From NCBI GenBank assembly GCA_958450325.1, contig OY288243.1, positions 46,020,878 to 46,084,877 of the forward strand: DNA of 64,000 bases, read 5' to 3'. The notes under the pieces were generated by a model that saw only the letters and a list, made by a program, of their open reading frames with translations, did not search any database and was not told the origin of the DNA. A program made the position numbers and the translations under genes. Positions 1-13,500 of the stretch are shown here, in pieces (position 1 is the stretch's first letter; every line of letters starts with the position of its first letter). Source of the DNA: Agrostemma githago. Its lineage: Eukaryota; Streptophyta; Magnoliopsida; Caryophyllales; Caryophyllaceae.

Positions 1-2
1 CG

Positions 3-122
3 GTGCCAGATTTTCACAATTTTCTGCTTAGCAATTCCTCAGGAGGCAAGCGCTTTGATACCCATGATACAGACCACAAGAAGCTTCTCGCAAATGGATG
101 GAGAATGAGAGCTTCGAGGTGA
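3..122 (+). CDS. Possible 3' end of an unidentified upstream gene (partial)
   Basis: The frame starting at base 3 is open from the window edge to a TGA at 120-122. It gives about 39 residues with mixed, protein-like composition (several D/H/K/R, ending in MRASR) and is followed by AT-rich sequence that could be a 3' UTR. I do not recognise the protein. The frame is short enough to be open by chance, so this is a weak call. If it is real, the first exon of the TM9 gene must lie between here and 1541. Confidence 0.35.
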   Translation: MPDFHNFLLSNSSGGKRFDTHDTDHKKLLANGWRMRASR

Positions 123-1541
123 ATGTATAACAAAATTAACAAACTAGAGAGAAAGATAGAAGAAATGAATTTTGAGGATTTGTATTATGTAACAGAACGC
201 ATATTACAACTGAAACTCTAGCTTTTATAATGTTTGTTATCTAACAACTTTTCCCGCCTCTTTTCATTATTCGGTTACAGTTTGCTATACTGTATCAGGT
301 TTTAGCTAAAACTATAAACTTTTTCGTTGTTTGTGGTTTGGTTTTTGTTGAATGAAGTGGTGAACTGGAGTTTGTGCCTTTTTTCCCATCCGGTGGGGTG
401 GTTTGTTTGATGCTGATTTGTATTGTTGTATGAGTTTTTTGGGATGCCAAATTGCCAATGTAGCTTGATTAGGAAAAATCTGAAGAATTTTGGATTTTTT
501 TTGAAGTGGGTGTGATATGATAGTATTATCCAGAAGCTGTAACTTGGATGAATTGAGTTCAAGATCGACGCATCTATGAATTGGCTTGTTTTTATAGAGC
601 GACAGAGCAAGGTCATTTTATTTGACCGCCTAATTAACAGTCCATTCATCTTTATTGTTGTTTTGGCATATTTCATTTGCATTAAGAACACGTGCAACTG
701 ATCTTCGACCACTTGTAATGTCATATATTGAAAAGGGTTTGGAAACTTATGTTTAGTGATTTTTACGCCCACAGAGCATCACAACTCTTGCTGGATGCAT
801 TTGCAATGCATGTGGTCATGGATTATTGTGGATACCTTTTAGAATTGTCCCCTCTATTTAGATATATGCCCTGTTTGGCAAATGACAACAACATATTTGT
901 ATAAGCTAATAACATTAGCAGAATATGGTTAGCGGAAGGTTTGACTATCAAATTAAATTAGCAGAATTAAGAAAAAAACGTTTGGTAATTAGCAGATTTA
1001 TAGGACAATCAGTTGTTTTCATGTATAAATTCCTATTAGCAGAATATTCAAAAATAGTAGATTCCGGCCAATATGCTATCAATTATGCCATTTACCAAGC
1101 ACATGCTATTGGTAGATTCCAAGTCAATCTACTATTTAGGCCGAAATCTGCTATTCTTCCCCCAATATGCTGTTTACCAAACAGGACCATAGGGATTTGG
1201 AGGGAAAAGGATGATGAAATATCTTTTTTTGGTAGAAGTTGGGGTTACAAGATACATCAGAGTCCATCTAAACATAAGAAATATATGGAGAAAAAATCCT
1301 CTTGGTCCATTCCCCTTCCTCTTATTTTCTTTCATCAAATGCTATCCAAAGACAGTGCTAGTCATGGAATTTGGCAGTAATTCTATCTATCTCTTTTATT
1401 TTGTTGCCTTTAATTCTAGTACTCTTGTGTGTTATTACGTATTAGAGTTTTCTAACTCCTTTTGTGTGTGTATCTGATTTGGTTAATGATCTTCTAGGTT
1501 TTCTGTCCGCTATAAAAGCTGATATGCTTTGTTTCTTGTAG
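123..1541. other. Intergenic or first-intron stretch before the first recognised TM9 exon
   Basis: AT-rich sequence with only short open frames. The exon at 1542 is preceded by a good acceptor (TTTCTTGTAG) and begins inside the mature protein, so a signal-peptide exon ending in a GT donor should lie upstream. I checked the ATG codons here and found no hydrophobic leader followed by a convincing donor; the exon may lie outside the window or be unrecognised. The interval holds one MITE-like element at 868-1188. Confidence 0.5.
868..1188. mobile_element. MITE-like element with CCTGTTTGG terminal inverted repeats
   Basis: The left end GCCCTGTTTGGCAAA is matched in inverse orientation by TTTACCAAACAGGAC at the right end. 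The inside is AT-rich, has no coding capacity and repeats short motifs such as TTAGCAGAAT and its complement ATTCTGC/AATCTGCTAT. That pattern of ends plus sub-terminal motifs is common in non-autonomous hAT-type elements. I could not find a clean 8-bp target duplication, so the superfamily is a guess. Confidence 0.5.
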
Positions 1542-4500
1542 TATGAGGCAGATGAGCAAGTAATTCTCTGGGTAAACAAGGTTGGTCCATACAACAATCC
1601 TCAAGAAACCTATAACTACTTCAGCCTTCCATTTTGTCGTCCAGAGCGCAACGTAGCTCGCAGATGGGGTGGACTCGGGGAGGTTCTTGGTGGGAATGAA
1701 CTTATTGACAGCCAACTTGATATCAAATTTAAAAGTATGTACTCTTTATGAAGTTTTAGTTGAGTACTTGAGTGAGTTCATTCTATTTTCCTCTTTCACT
1801 ATTTGTTATTGTCAATTTAAATAAAAGCTTATCAGTTATGACTCATAATTTCTTTCTCTTTCTTAGAAAATGTTGACAAGACCTCCATGTGTGAACTTGA
1901 ACTTGATGCTTCTAAAGCTAGACAATTCAAAGATGCAATTGAAAACTCGTACTGGTTTGAGCTATTTATTGGTAAGTTATTCATTCAAGTTGACATGTAT
2001 TACAGTAAACAATTTTTTTGTCATACTTGGTTTATTGATTGACTATTTTGAATGCTTATATATTACCTTTCTCTTGCATTGCTTTGGGTCCTGCACATCA
2101 TTCAGATGATTTACCACTTTGGGGTATGTGTCCCTCAATTCTGTATTGCTAGTAGTTGCAGAAGAATTACATCCATATTACTTCACTTTTTCTTATTCCT
2201 TCACTGTAGGGTTTGTTGGAGAGCTTCGATCCGATAAAAATGGGGAGAATGCTAAACACATGCTGTACACAAACAAGAACTTTATCATCAAATACAACAA
2301 TAACCAGGTAAAGTTTTTTTTGATTGCTTCTGGTTCAGTGACTTGTCAAAGATGTTTGATTATTGTAAAGTCTAAGCTTATGGCTTCTTACTTAACCTAT
2401 TTTTTTTACTGTTCATTTTTTATTCGTGACTATCTTATTATTATTATTAAAAAAAATTTTACCTCATTTGTCAACTTTTTGAGGACTTCTTTTGTTGCAG
2501 ATCATCCATGTTAACATGACTCAGGATGGGGCTAAGCTGGTAGAAGATGGAAGAGTATATGACATGACATATACTGTAACATGGATTCCTACAAACATCC
2601 CTTTCTCGAGACGTTTTGAGATTTACTTGGATTACCCTTTCTTTGAGCATCAGGTTGTGAACTTTTCCAGCTTTGTTTGTGCTGCCTCTTGGGTCTTAGA
2701 AAATGAAAGTGTCTCTTTTTAACGTCTTCTTATTTTTTCTTCCAACAATTAAAAAATGTACCGCATTCAGATGCATGTTTTTCTTGAACTTACGAATGCA
2801 TACACCTAACTCCATTGTGAGTTTTGTTTGAGACTTTGAACTGCTCTACGTAATAAAAAAAATTGAAATGTTCTGACAAATAATAAACTACTCTTTCAGA
2901 TCCATTGGTTCTCGATTTTCAACTCGTTTATGATGGTGATTTTCTTGACTGGTCTGGTGTCCATGATATTGATGAGGACTCTTAGAAATGACTATGCCAA
3001 GTACGCTAGGGAAGATGATGATTTGGAGAGCCTGGTATGACTTCTGTAATAGTTAATATGTGCTCAAGCTGTTAAAGCAGTCTGCTGAAGGGATCTCTCT
3101 TGTCAGGAAAGGGATGTCAGTGAAGAATCTGGTTGGAAACTTGTCCATGGTGATGTTTTCCGGCCTCCACGTAGTTTATCTCTACTTTCTGCTGTCATTG
3201 GTACAGGAGCTCAACTAGCAACTCTTATCTTCCTTGTCATCATTTTTGCGATTGTTGGGATGCTTTATATAGGGTATGTTGCTGAAACCCTTTACAGTTA
3301 TGATACACTACTATTGCATATAAATATACACTTCCCCCTTTTGTGGCATTCTTCCCGTGACTTAACTTTTTTTTTTTGGTGTAAATGTGAGTATATTATA
3401 TTATTCACAAGATGAATTTACATCGATGGGGAGAGTGCAGGGAGTATCCTCGCAACCCGAATGAACATAAATCGCATAAATTATACCCTCTCCTAAAGAA
3501 GAGACTTATCAGCAATTTAAAATCAGTTTTCTAATACGTTCTTCTCGCAAATTCTTCACCATGGTTAGTGCTTCCTTTGCTTGTTCTTTGATAGCTACAA
3601 GGACACAATTGATAGTAACCTCAGGATGTTTCAGGGCTTTATTCAGCCTGGTTGTTATTCACTTGCTTTACTAATTTCGATTCGCATATAACTCATTTCC
3701 CGTGACTTAACTTTATGCGTGTATTTTTTTTCTATTTTGATGCCATTTACATTCAGCAACCTATATTGCTATCGTTAGGTATTTTGATTCTGTACTGGTG
3801 TTCTTTCTAGAGATGCTGTAGAATTTTGCAACAAAATACAGATGTGTCGGAATCAGCATGTGTCTGTATTTATTTAGTACCAACTAGTCGGATGAATTTA
3901 TGAACCTGATTTGCTATTCTATTATGACTCAGGAGAGGAGCTATCGTGACAACTTTCATTGTATGCTATGCCCTGACATCATTCATATCAGGATATGTTA
4001 GTGGGGGAATGTATTCTCGTAATGGTGGTAAGTATCTGTCACTTCGCCCTTTTTTATATATATCTCTTTAGTCTTTATTTTACCTTATTCTTTATCTGCC
4101 ATATTTTTTTGCCTCTCTTTTCTCCCAAAAGGGGTGAAAAGAGGTAGTTCGTAGAGACGCTTGCCTTCCATGTGCTATATTTGGCCATGTTTTTGCCTAT
4201 TTGTTGTTTACAATAGAATTGTTTCCATTCTCCAGGAGCCAAAAGCTCAGTATTAATTTTCCATGCATTTTTCACAGTGGACTATTCGAAACAGCCTCTT
4301 TGTGTTGCTAACACGAGTAAAGCTGCTTACATCCCCCACTGTGGACTTTTTTATTTTATTTTATTTATTTTATTTTTATTTTTGATTGATTACAGCGAAC
4401 ATAGCATTGACAGCCCTTGTCCATTTATGTTCCAGGGAAAAACTGGATAAAGTCAACGATCCTTACTGCTTCACTCTTCCCTTTTTTGTGCTTCGGTATT

Positions 4501-7500
4501 GGATTCATTTTAAATACCATCGCTATATTTTATGGGTCTCTAGCAGCTATTCCTTTTGGGACAATGGTACTTGTTCTTGTTATTTGGGCTTTTATCTCCT
4601 TCCCTCTTGCACTCCTCGGAACTGTTGTTGGGAGAAACTGGAACGGCGCACCAAACAATCCTTGTCGAGTGAAGACTATTCCTCGACCTATTCCAGAGAA
4701 GAAATGGTATCTAACACCCACGGTGATTTCTCTTATGGGTGGATTACTCCCCTTCGGAAGTATATTCATTGAAATGTATTTTGTCTTCACATCCTTTTGG
4801 AATTATAAGGTAAATGACCCTTCGTGATATATTTTCTGCATTGCTGTTAATATCTCTATTAGCCTTAACCTATCAACTTCCTCCATTTTCTTTATATATT
4901 TTCCCATTAGCTTTTATGTGGTCTCCAAAATGCGTGCTTATCTCTATCACACATGATTCTTCATTATACTCCGTAGATAGGATTACATTTTGTAGATTTA
5001 TACGGAGAAACGCCTTACATAACCCAAAATAGTTTGATTTTACTATAATTACATTTGGCTTTGAAGAATTCAATGATACTAATAAATCATCACCATTTGT
5101 AGATTTGACTTGATTCAAAGTCGATTGACTCAATTTAGAAGATTGATGTAGTACATCCCACACTAATGTTTTTTATATGTTATTCTTTGCTAGCTTTTTT
5201 AGGAGTAACAAATGAAGTTACTTCTTTCGTGGTAGAAAATAGATGTTTATCTTAGACTATTATAGATACTCTTAGTTTTGTGGGGAGAATAATTACAATT
5301 ACAACAACACATTATATATAAGTCCCTCTATTCTAATTAGATTCCCATTTTACCATTGTTGAATTACTATTGCATATTTTGCTTGCATTATTTTATTATC
5401 TTTATTAATTTCTCTTAATCTTTAGTTGTATCTATTGCTTCTGCACACTCTAAACCCGTACAAATTGGTATCAGAGCCTATATATTAAGCTAGGATTTTT
5501 TTTTTATAATGTTGACAAAATTTGTCATTGAGAAGTTTGATGGTAAAATTAGATTTGGTACTTGACAAGTTCAAATGCAAGCCATTCTTACTCAGAATGG
5601 TTTAAGGCTGTAGATGGAAAATCTAAAATGCCATCCACTATGATAGGTGAACAATGGGATGATATAGTTGAGAAAGCGTTTTGCATAATTCACTTATGTT
5701 TGTCTCGTGAGGTGTTACGTGAGGTCATGAGTGAAAAGTCCGCTGGAGACATCTGGACTAAACTAAAATTTTGATATATGACCAAAAGTCTTGCAAACAA
5801 ACTTCGTCTCAAGGAACGACTCTCTACACTCATAATGGCAAAAGGTACTCTTATTGAAATTCACCTAGATGAGTTAAATTCTACTCCCTCCGAGTTTTAG
5901 TGTTTTTCCTCTTTCTTTTTGGGGAGGAAAATAAGAAGGAAGCTGCGTTACTCAGACACGGCTCTTGGAGAGTGTGTCTCGTGTCGACACGACACGGCTG
6001 CAGACACGACACGGGACACGTGTCAGACACGGCCAAGACAAACATGACACAGACACGTTTTGAGAAAAAAGCAAAGAAGAAGAAGAAGAAGGTAGGGAGA
6101 GAGAGAGATAAGCACCCAGTAAAAACATAAAGTAAGTGAAGAGCTTACCTTATTCTTCACATTAAAAATAAGAAACATTTACATAATAATCTTGGAAGCC
6201 ATTGACGAAGGACTGAGAACTGGGAAGCAGAAGAAGATGAAGGGAGAATGGTGCTTTTCTAGGTAAAAGGGAAAAAAAATGAATAAAGATGAAGGAGTTG
6301 GTTTATGGGGAAGTGGTAGTAATATTATTAAAAAATGCTTTTCTCGGGAAGTTAGTTTATGGGGGAAGTGACAGTACTATTAATTTAATCTTGAAAGGAT
6401 GACATAGGATAGTAATAATAGTACTCGTAGAATAGACCTAGTTTTTTGCTATTTTATGAGTACTGAACTATTAATATTACGGATTGTAGATTTTTTTTTA
6501 TATATATATTTTTTAATGTTCAAGGCCATAGATATATAGTGACGTGTCCGTGTCGTGTCTGCTTAATTGGTCAAGACACTCCGTTGACCGTGTCCACGTA
6601 TCCTAGAATTTCAGAAATTACGTGTCTGACACGTCGACACGTGTCCGTGTCCGACACGTGTCTACGAGTCTGAGTAACACAGGAAGGAAGTATTATATTA
6701 ATAAAAAAAGATGGAGTGGATTGAAAAAGTAGGAGAGAGGGATATTATATTAGTTGAATGAGAAAAAGTGAATCCTAAAACTAGGAGAGAGGAATATTAT
6801 ATTAATTAATGAGGGGTAATGAGTGTAATATAGAGAAAGTAGTAGGATGATAATGTTAGGTGAAAAATAGTTTCCTTAAATGGAATTAGGGAAGAAGATC
6901 AAACTTATCCCAATAAGGAAAGTGAGAAGAACACTAAAACTCGGAGGGAGTATTATTGTTGATTTGGAGAACTAAGAAGTCGAAATTGATGATGGGGATA
7001 AAAACGTTTTACTTATTATTTCACTACCACCCTCATATCGACATTTTAAAGAAATAATGTTATATGGAAATTATGTTACATTTATTGTCAAAAGAAAAAT
7101 TTGACACCAAAATTAATTCCGAACATTTGGTTAAAAGCTTGGTCGTAAGAGGTCCGGATCGAAATCTAAAGAGAAAAACTCAAAATTTTGTCTCTATTGC
7201 AAGAAGAAAGGACACAAAATCTCTAAATGTTATAAACAAAAAAACAAGCAAGAAAAAGAACAAAGGGGTAGATAACCCGAGACTCATGCCGAAGCTAGCG
7301 TTGCGTAGTTCGAGTCAGATAGGGATTTATTATTAACGACCGACTCCAAACAAAGATCTAGAAATGCGGACGGTGATTTATTATTAAGCGGACTTCGAAC
7401 AAAGATCTAGAAATGAATGGATTTGTGATTCTGGTTGTACATTTCACATGTTGCCCAATAAAGACATGTTTACCACCGACGAACAAGTTGATGGCGGTCT

Positions 7501-10500
7501 TGTTTTGACGGGCAATGATGCTCAATGCAATGCAAAGTTGGTAAAGGTACAATCAAAGTTAAGACAAATGATGGCATTACTAGAACTTTAACCGGTGTTA
7601 GACACATACCCAATTTGAAATGGAATCTCGTTTCTCTAGGCACTCTTGAATCACTTGGGTTCAAGTATTCAGCTCAAGGTGGAGTTCTGAAAGTGTCCAA
7701 GATGCTCTTGTTTTATTGAAGGCAAATCGATCTGGTTGTTTATGTGCTGCATTCAGATCTAATGTTACAGGTTATGCAAGGTTGTGCAGCTGGTGCCTCA
7801 TCTGACAATGGCAATACAAAATTGTGGCATTTGAGAATGGGCCACATGAGTGAGAAAGGAATGCATGTCATTAGTAAAGGAGGTTTCCTTGGCAATCATT
7901 ATACTGATAAAGTTCGTTTCTACGAACATTGTATTTTTGGCAAGCGGAAAAGGCTTAGCTTTTCTAAAGGCATTCATCTAACCAAAGGTACACTAGGTTA
8001 TATTCATTCGAATCTTTGGGGTCCTTCACCAATTCCTTTGAAAGGAGGATGTCATTATATGACCATTATTGATGATTTCTCAAGAAAAGTTTGGGTTTAT
8101 TTTCGAAGTATAAAAGTGAGGTATTTTCAACTTTCAAAGATTGGAAAACCTTAATTGAAAATCAAACTGGTAAGAAGATGAAAAGGTTGAGAACATACAA
8201 TGGTATTGTCTTGTGTTTTATTTAAATGAGTTCCATTAGTTTCTGCAAGAAAGAAGATATTACGAGACATCATAATATTCCAGTTACTCCACAACAAAAC
8301 GAAGTTGCAGAACGTATGAACAAAAGTATTTTAGAGAGAGTTCGTTGTATGCTCTCTCATTCTGGCTTAGGAAAAAGATTTTGGGCTAAAGCGGCAAACA
8401 CTACAAGTTATTTGATAAACAGTCCCAAATAGATTGCTTGATGGTAATATTCTAAAAGAAGTTTTGTCAAGTAATTTTGTTGATTATTATAATCTTATTC
8501 ACACGTTTGGTTGTTCTGCTTATTCACACGTTTGGTTGTTCTACTTATTCACATGTTAGCAAGGGAAATTTGGAACCTCGTGCCAAAAAGTTCATTTTCC
8601 TAGGTTATGGTTCAAGGGTGCTATCGTTTGTATGACCCTGAATCTCGTAAAAACCTTTCATAGTAGGAACATAACCTTCAATGAAAACAATATGTTATGT
8701 TCTAGAAAAGAGATTGGTGTTTCTCCAACCATTATTCACCGGGAGAATATTAGAGAGAAGGTGGAGTTTGAGGTCCCATCCTCAAAATCAGAGGAAGATG
8801 TCCAAGATTCCTTCACTTAACCATATTCTGATAATAATGTTTAAACTGAAAATACGAGTCCACAACGTCTACCACAAAAAGACGAGGTTTAATAGAACCT
8901 TGGTCTAAGGCTCAAAATCTTCCAGATCAAAGACCGAGAAGACCAAATCAAAGATACATTAACCAAAGTGCTAATATTGCTTATGCTTTGGTTGCTGCCC
9001 AAGAAATTGATGACTATAGAGAGCCTAAAAATTATGACGAGGCTGATCTTCAGTGATTCAGCAAAATGGATTGCAGGGAGGTTCAAACTCTTCATAAGAA
9101 TGAAATTTGGGATCTGGTAAAATTGATAAAATTACCAAAAGCTAAACGAGCTATTAGTTGAAAATGCTCCTTAAAAGAAAAGAAGGCATACCTGGTGTTC
9201 AAAATGCGAGGTATAAAGCACACATGTTTTTTTTAATAAAATGTGAGTAAATATATATATATAAAAACTGAGGTCCCTTTACAAGTAGCTGATAAATCAG
9301 CTCAAAACTATTGCAATATCATTACAGAAAATAGAAGAGAACAAGCAAAACCCAAAGGTAGCCTCCCTCTTCCATCTTCTGCTGACCAACAATCTTCATC
9401 ACCCCTAATCCTGCCCAGGTGCCATAGCCTCGGCTCTTATCTTGACCTCTCTTCTTATGGCAGCAAAAATTGCCTCAGAGGATCAAATAGCTCAGCCTTG
9501 CATTATTCCTTTGTAGCTATACATTATAATAGCATGCTACAAGAATCATTGCCTCCAGCTTCCAGTTTAGTCCATTTCTAGGCAGTTTTTGTAATTCATC
9601 CATGCTTTTGATAGGGCCAAACCAACTTCTTATTTGAACCAAGAGTCTTTTGCTGAATTCACAAGAGAAAAACAACTCAGGATGATCTTGACATAGGCAG
9701 CACTTGTCATCCTCACTGCACCTTAACTGAAACTGTTTTGCTTTAACATTCATTCCCCCCATCATGGCTAGCCAAGAGATGACGGAATGTTTAGGGATAT
9801 TCCAGTTTACTGTCCACTGTTTATGGGTATCCTTAGTTCTCAGCCATTCATACCCTCCCTTGATTGAGTAGCCTTTTAAAGAGCCATTTCACCCATTGTT
9901 CACATACCCTTGTTTCATTATCTCCTTGACTTTACACAATTTTCCAAGACCAGTTATCTGTAGGTTTAGGGGCATAATTATCCCAAGCTGAACCTTTTTG
10001 ATACACCTGGTTAACCCGTCTAATCCACAACTTATAAGGGTGGGTGTACACCCAATCCACAAGCTTAGCAATTGTAGCTTTGTTCCAGGTATCAACTCTT
10101 TTGATGTTGAGACCTCCCTCTATTTTTGGTGCAGTTATTTTGTCTCAAGCAAACAGGGGGACCCTTTGGTACTCAGTACTTCCTGTACATAGGAAGTTTC
10201 TACAGGTAGCTTCAACCCTCACATTGACCGGAAGGATGAATATGGAGACCCAGTAACAGTGCAAGGTATTCAAGACTGAATTAATAAGGGTGATCTTACC
10301 AACATAAGAAGTTTCTACAGGTAGCTTCAACCCTCACATTGACCGGAAGGATGAATATGGAGACCCAGTAACAGTGCAAGGTATTCAAGACTGAATCAAT
10401 AAGGGTGATCTTACCAACATAGGAGAGCTTTCTAGCTCTTAGGCTTCTGAATCTAGCAATAATTTTCTCAGCAAGACCTTGCAGTCTTCCTTTGAGAGTC

Positions 10501-13500
10501 TCCCTGGTTTGATTGGGACTCCAAGGTATCTGAAAGGCATATCACCTTCAGAAAAGTAACTGAGAGGATATCTGATGGGAGGGATTTGCCGTGGATCTCC
10601 ACCAACAAATAATGACCAACTAAACCTAACACGTAGATAGGGCAAGCCGGGTCGAGTCCACGGGGACGGTAAAGAGGGTTTAAACCAAGTTTCACCCAAA
10701 TACAAGACTAGGTCAACGAACTAAACTAAACTAGAACGATAAGAAGGGAATAGACTATGACTATGACTAAGCTAGGGCTAACAACTAAGGCTAAACGAAT
10801 CTACCGAACTAAAGAAATCAAATAAGGAAAGAGTAGGGTTAGGTCGGGTTCATAAGTGTAGTAGGATGGTTGGGTAATCGAGGGTGTAGGTTTCACCTAG
10901 TCACTAAGGTCGGTCCGCGCTCTCGCGTCAAAGCCAATGTCCGCACTCTCGTGTCTAAGACAAAACCCGAATACTCATGCAAGATATTACCCAATACACA
11001 AGGATTCAACCGCAAATTAATCACCCAATGAGAAGAATAAACAAGCAAGAGGAGCATTTGCAACTACTACTCTAACAAGCATTTCATCAAACACATGGGG
11101 TGCTCAACATATGACTAGTGACAAAGATTCAACCTTTACCCACAATCAAACCCTAATCATCCATGATCAACACTTTATCCCCTACTAACCCCACAAAAAG
11201 TCTACTCACACATAATGAAACTAATACTAACCATAACAAGAGAAATCAACACAAACAACAAAACATCCATAATGAAACTAGTGAAAACAATGAACAATGA
11301 GCAATAAGAAAAGATTGAAGCTTGAAAGATTAAACAAAGATTAAGAGTAAAGAGAAAGGAAGATTATACCTACTAACAAGAGGATGAAAGATTGAAACTA
11401 GTATTAATAAGAAAAATCCAAAACAATCTCCCAAGGTTGTCAATCTTGGTTGAATCTTGAAGAATTCCCTTAATACAAAACTAATTACTAAGATTAACGA
11501 TTAACTAAAGACTAATCTACACTAATCTATGCTAAACTATGCTAAAGTAGTCTAGGGTTTATGGGTAATCAAGAACATAACATAAGAATACAAGAGGGAG
11601 GGTATATATAGGGTTACAATGAATAAGGAGAAGAAAAGAAGCAAAAGCGGGCTGCAGCTGGGCCATCCCGTCCGGGACGAGATGGTCCCGTCCGGGACGG
11701 AGTGGTCCCGACCGGGACGGACCCAAAACAGGCGCATTCGCATTTGTGCACCTCATCCCGGACGGGATGAGGTCCTTCCCGACGGGGATGGGTCTTGTAG
11801 GCCTCCAATATGATCTTTAAGGTCCCTCCTTGCTTCTCATGGGCTTCTCATCGACTCTCGGGTCTCGGGATCGTGTCTAAGGGGCTCGGGATCGGGTCCC
11901 AAGGTCTCGGGATCGAATCCAAGGCATCGAGTGATCGTTCCTTCACTTCGTGGGCTCCAAAAAGTGTATGAAATGAGTCGGAATCGTTCCAATTCTTCAT
12001 GAATGGTCTCGGGAACCTGAAACGAACTAGAGGAAGCATAAGTAGCCCATGAACCGCTCCCAAGGAGCGATTCCGCAAGGAAAATGGGACCAAAACACAA
12101 CAAACTAGGCACTACAAACTACACTTATCAACTCCCCACACTTAACCCTTACTCGCCCTCGAGTAAGCACAAACTAACTAAAAGAACTATACTACTAGTC
12201 GAGCGGGTATTAGCGCACCCTACGCCCTTTCAACTCACGCGAGAACACCTAGAGGACAAGTGCTCTCCGCAAGGCAAGTGGGGTCTTGCGACAAAACTGT
12301 GGATGGAACCGGACACGAAAACACACAAACGAACAAACACACACACACAAACAAGCACCAAACAGTTGCATCCAAGACAAAACAAATACCGCTTCCCTCA
12401 ACAAAGCGGTGAAATAGACACCGGCTAAGGACTCAAGGCAAGTGACAACGTTCCCAAGCTAGCAATACAAACCGAAATGGACCAAACCCTAATAGTATGA
12501 CGACAAAGCAATAAAAACGTTGGTGACTTACCTAGGTTCCTCCTAACCTTCTAAGAACGTACTACGGGACGATCGGCGGGATGGAAAAAGGATGAACCAC
12601 GGTGTTAGTCGACACTGTAGGTAAGTGAGACCCCGCCCCCTTTAGCGATGGGTCAAGAGGGTCATCCCATGCCTAAAATCGCCCAACTAGTCCAAGTAAA
12701 AAGGTGGTTATGATTGCAAAATGAGGGAAGACCGATCATTACCGCTATCATCCTTCCTAGGGACTCGGTCCTTTGGTAGGTTCTTCACGGTAACGATTGG
12801 AAAAAGGCTTATTTTGAGAGGGTGAGAATCTTTTTGTGAGACGGTTTTCTTTTGGCATTTTTCTTTCTTTTGCATTTTTGCTTCTTGTGTTGCTATGCCA
12901 TTTCTTCTTCATCTTTTGTATTTTCTTTTTGGCTTTTTGTGCCTTTTCTTTTTTCTTCAATCTTTTCTTTCTTTCATTTTCTTTCATTTTCTTTTCTTTG
13001 CCCTTTTGGCTAGACTTGGGTGTAGGCATTTCTTTTTGCAACTAAGAAAGAGAGCTTTCAACATATTGCAACTTTATTTTGTGGAAATGTGTAGAAGGTA
13101 GGGAAATGGGTGAATCGGGGAGCGTCCTTCCCTTCAAACCCACAAAAAGGGGAGAAACTTGGACTAATCAAACAATTTCAAACACGGTCACCTAAGGGAC
13201 GGGACTCGGTAACCAAGGCCTTTTCACACCATGGGTGGTCATAATGGTCAAAATGCAAATCCTGTAGTAAATCCCTAGTAAGCTAGGTGGACTCAAGGTA
13301 AGAAATCAACGAAATCATTGATTTAGGGTCATTCTACTAGACTAAAGTCCAAGACTTGATTTATACTAATAGAGAGGGAAAGTAAACACTTGCACACTAG
13401 CCTCTAAATCGGGTTTTCGAAAACCTTTTTACACACTAGACACAACTACACATCACAAAACAAAGACGAGACAAGAACGAAAGAAAAAGAGGCAAAGGCA

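Larger units (their letters stand above)
5509..7335 (+). pseudogene. Copia A gag pseudogene, interrupted by a MITE
   Basis: It starts MLTKFVIEKFDGKIRFGT, the usual opening of plant Copia Gag, then an in-frame TGA replaces the conserved Trp. The Gag helical region (about 5562-5774) and the DKNVLLIISLPPSY segment near 7000 flank a MITE at 5884-6950. A CCHC zinc knuckle (C-x2-C-x4-H-x4-C) is readable at 7189-7230. Several stops and frameshifts prevent any full-length product. Confidence 0.85.

Noticed and set aside
302..772. 156-codon minus frame
   Set aside because: AT-rich, His/Asn/Phe-biased, no domain; likely chance.
925..1477. 151- and 88-codon plus frames
   Set aside because: The first lies within the MITE-like element; neither resembles a signal peptide or known protein.
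5466..5478. tRNA gene at primer-binding-site sequences (also 16770, 48967, 51089)
   Set aside because: Just the 3' tRNA-complementary stretch is present, positioned next to LTRs; no cloverleaf.
11552..11813. Several 62-65-codon frames on both strands
   Set aside because: They arise from the GC-rich palindrome cluster and overlap in all frames without a domain.
12757..13045. Lys/Glu-rich minus frame and Phe-rich plus frames
   Set aside because: A pyrimidine tract (TTTTCTTTTT type) inside the non-autonomous LTR element gives open frames by composition.
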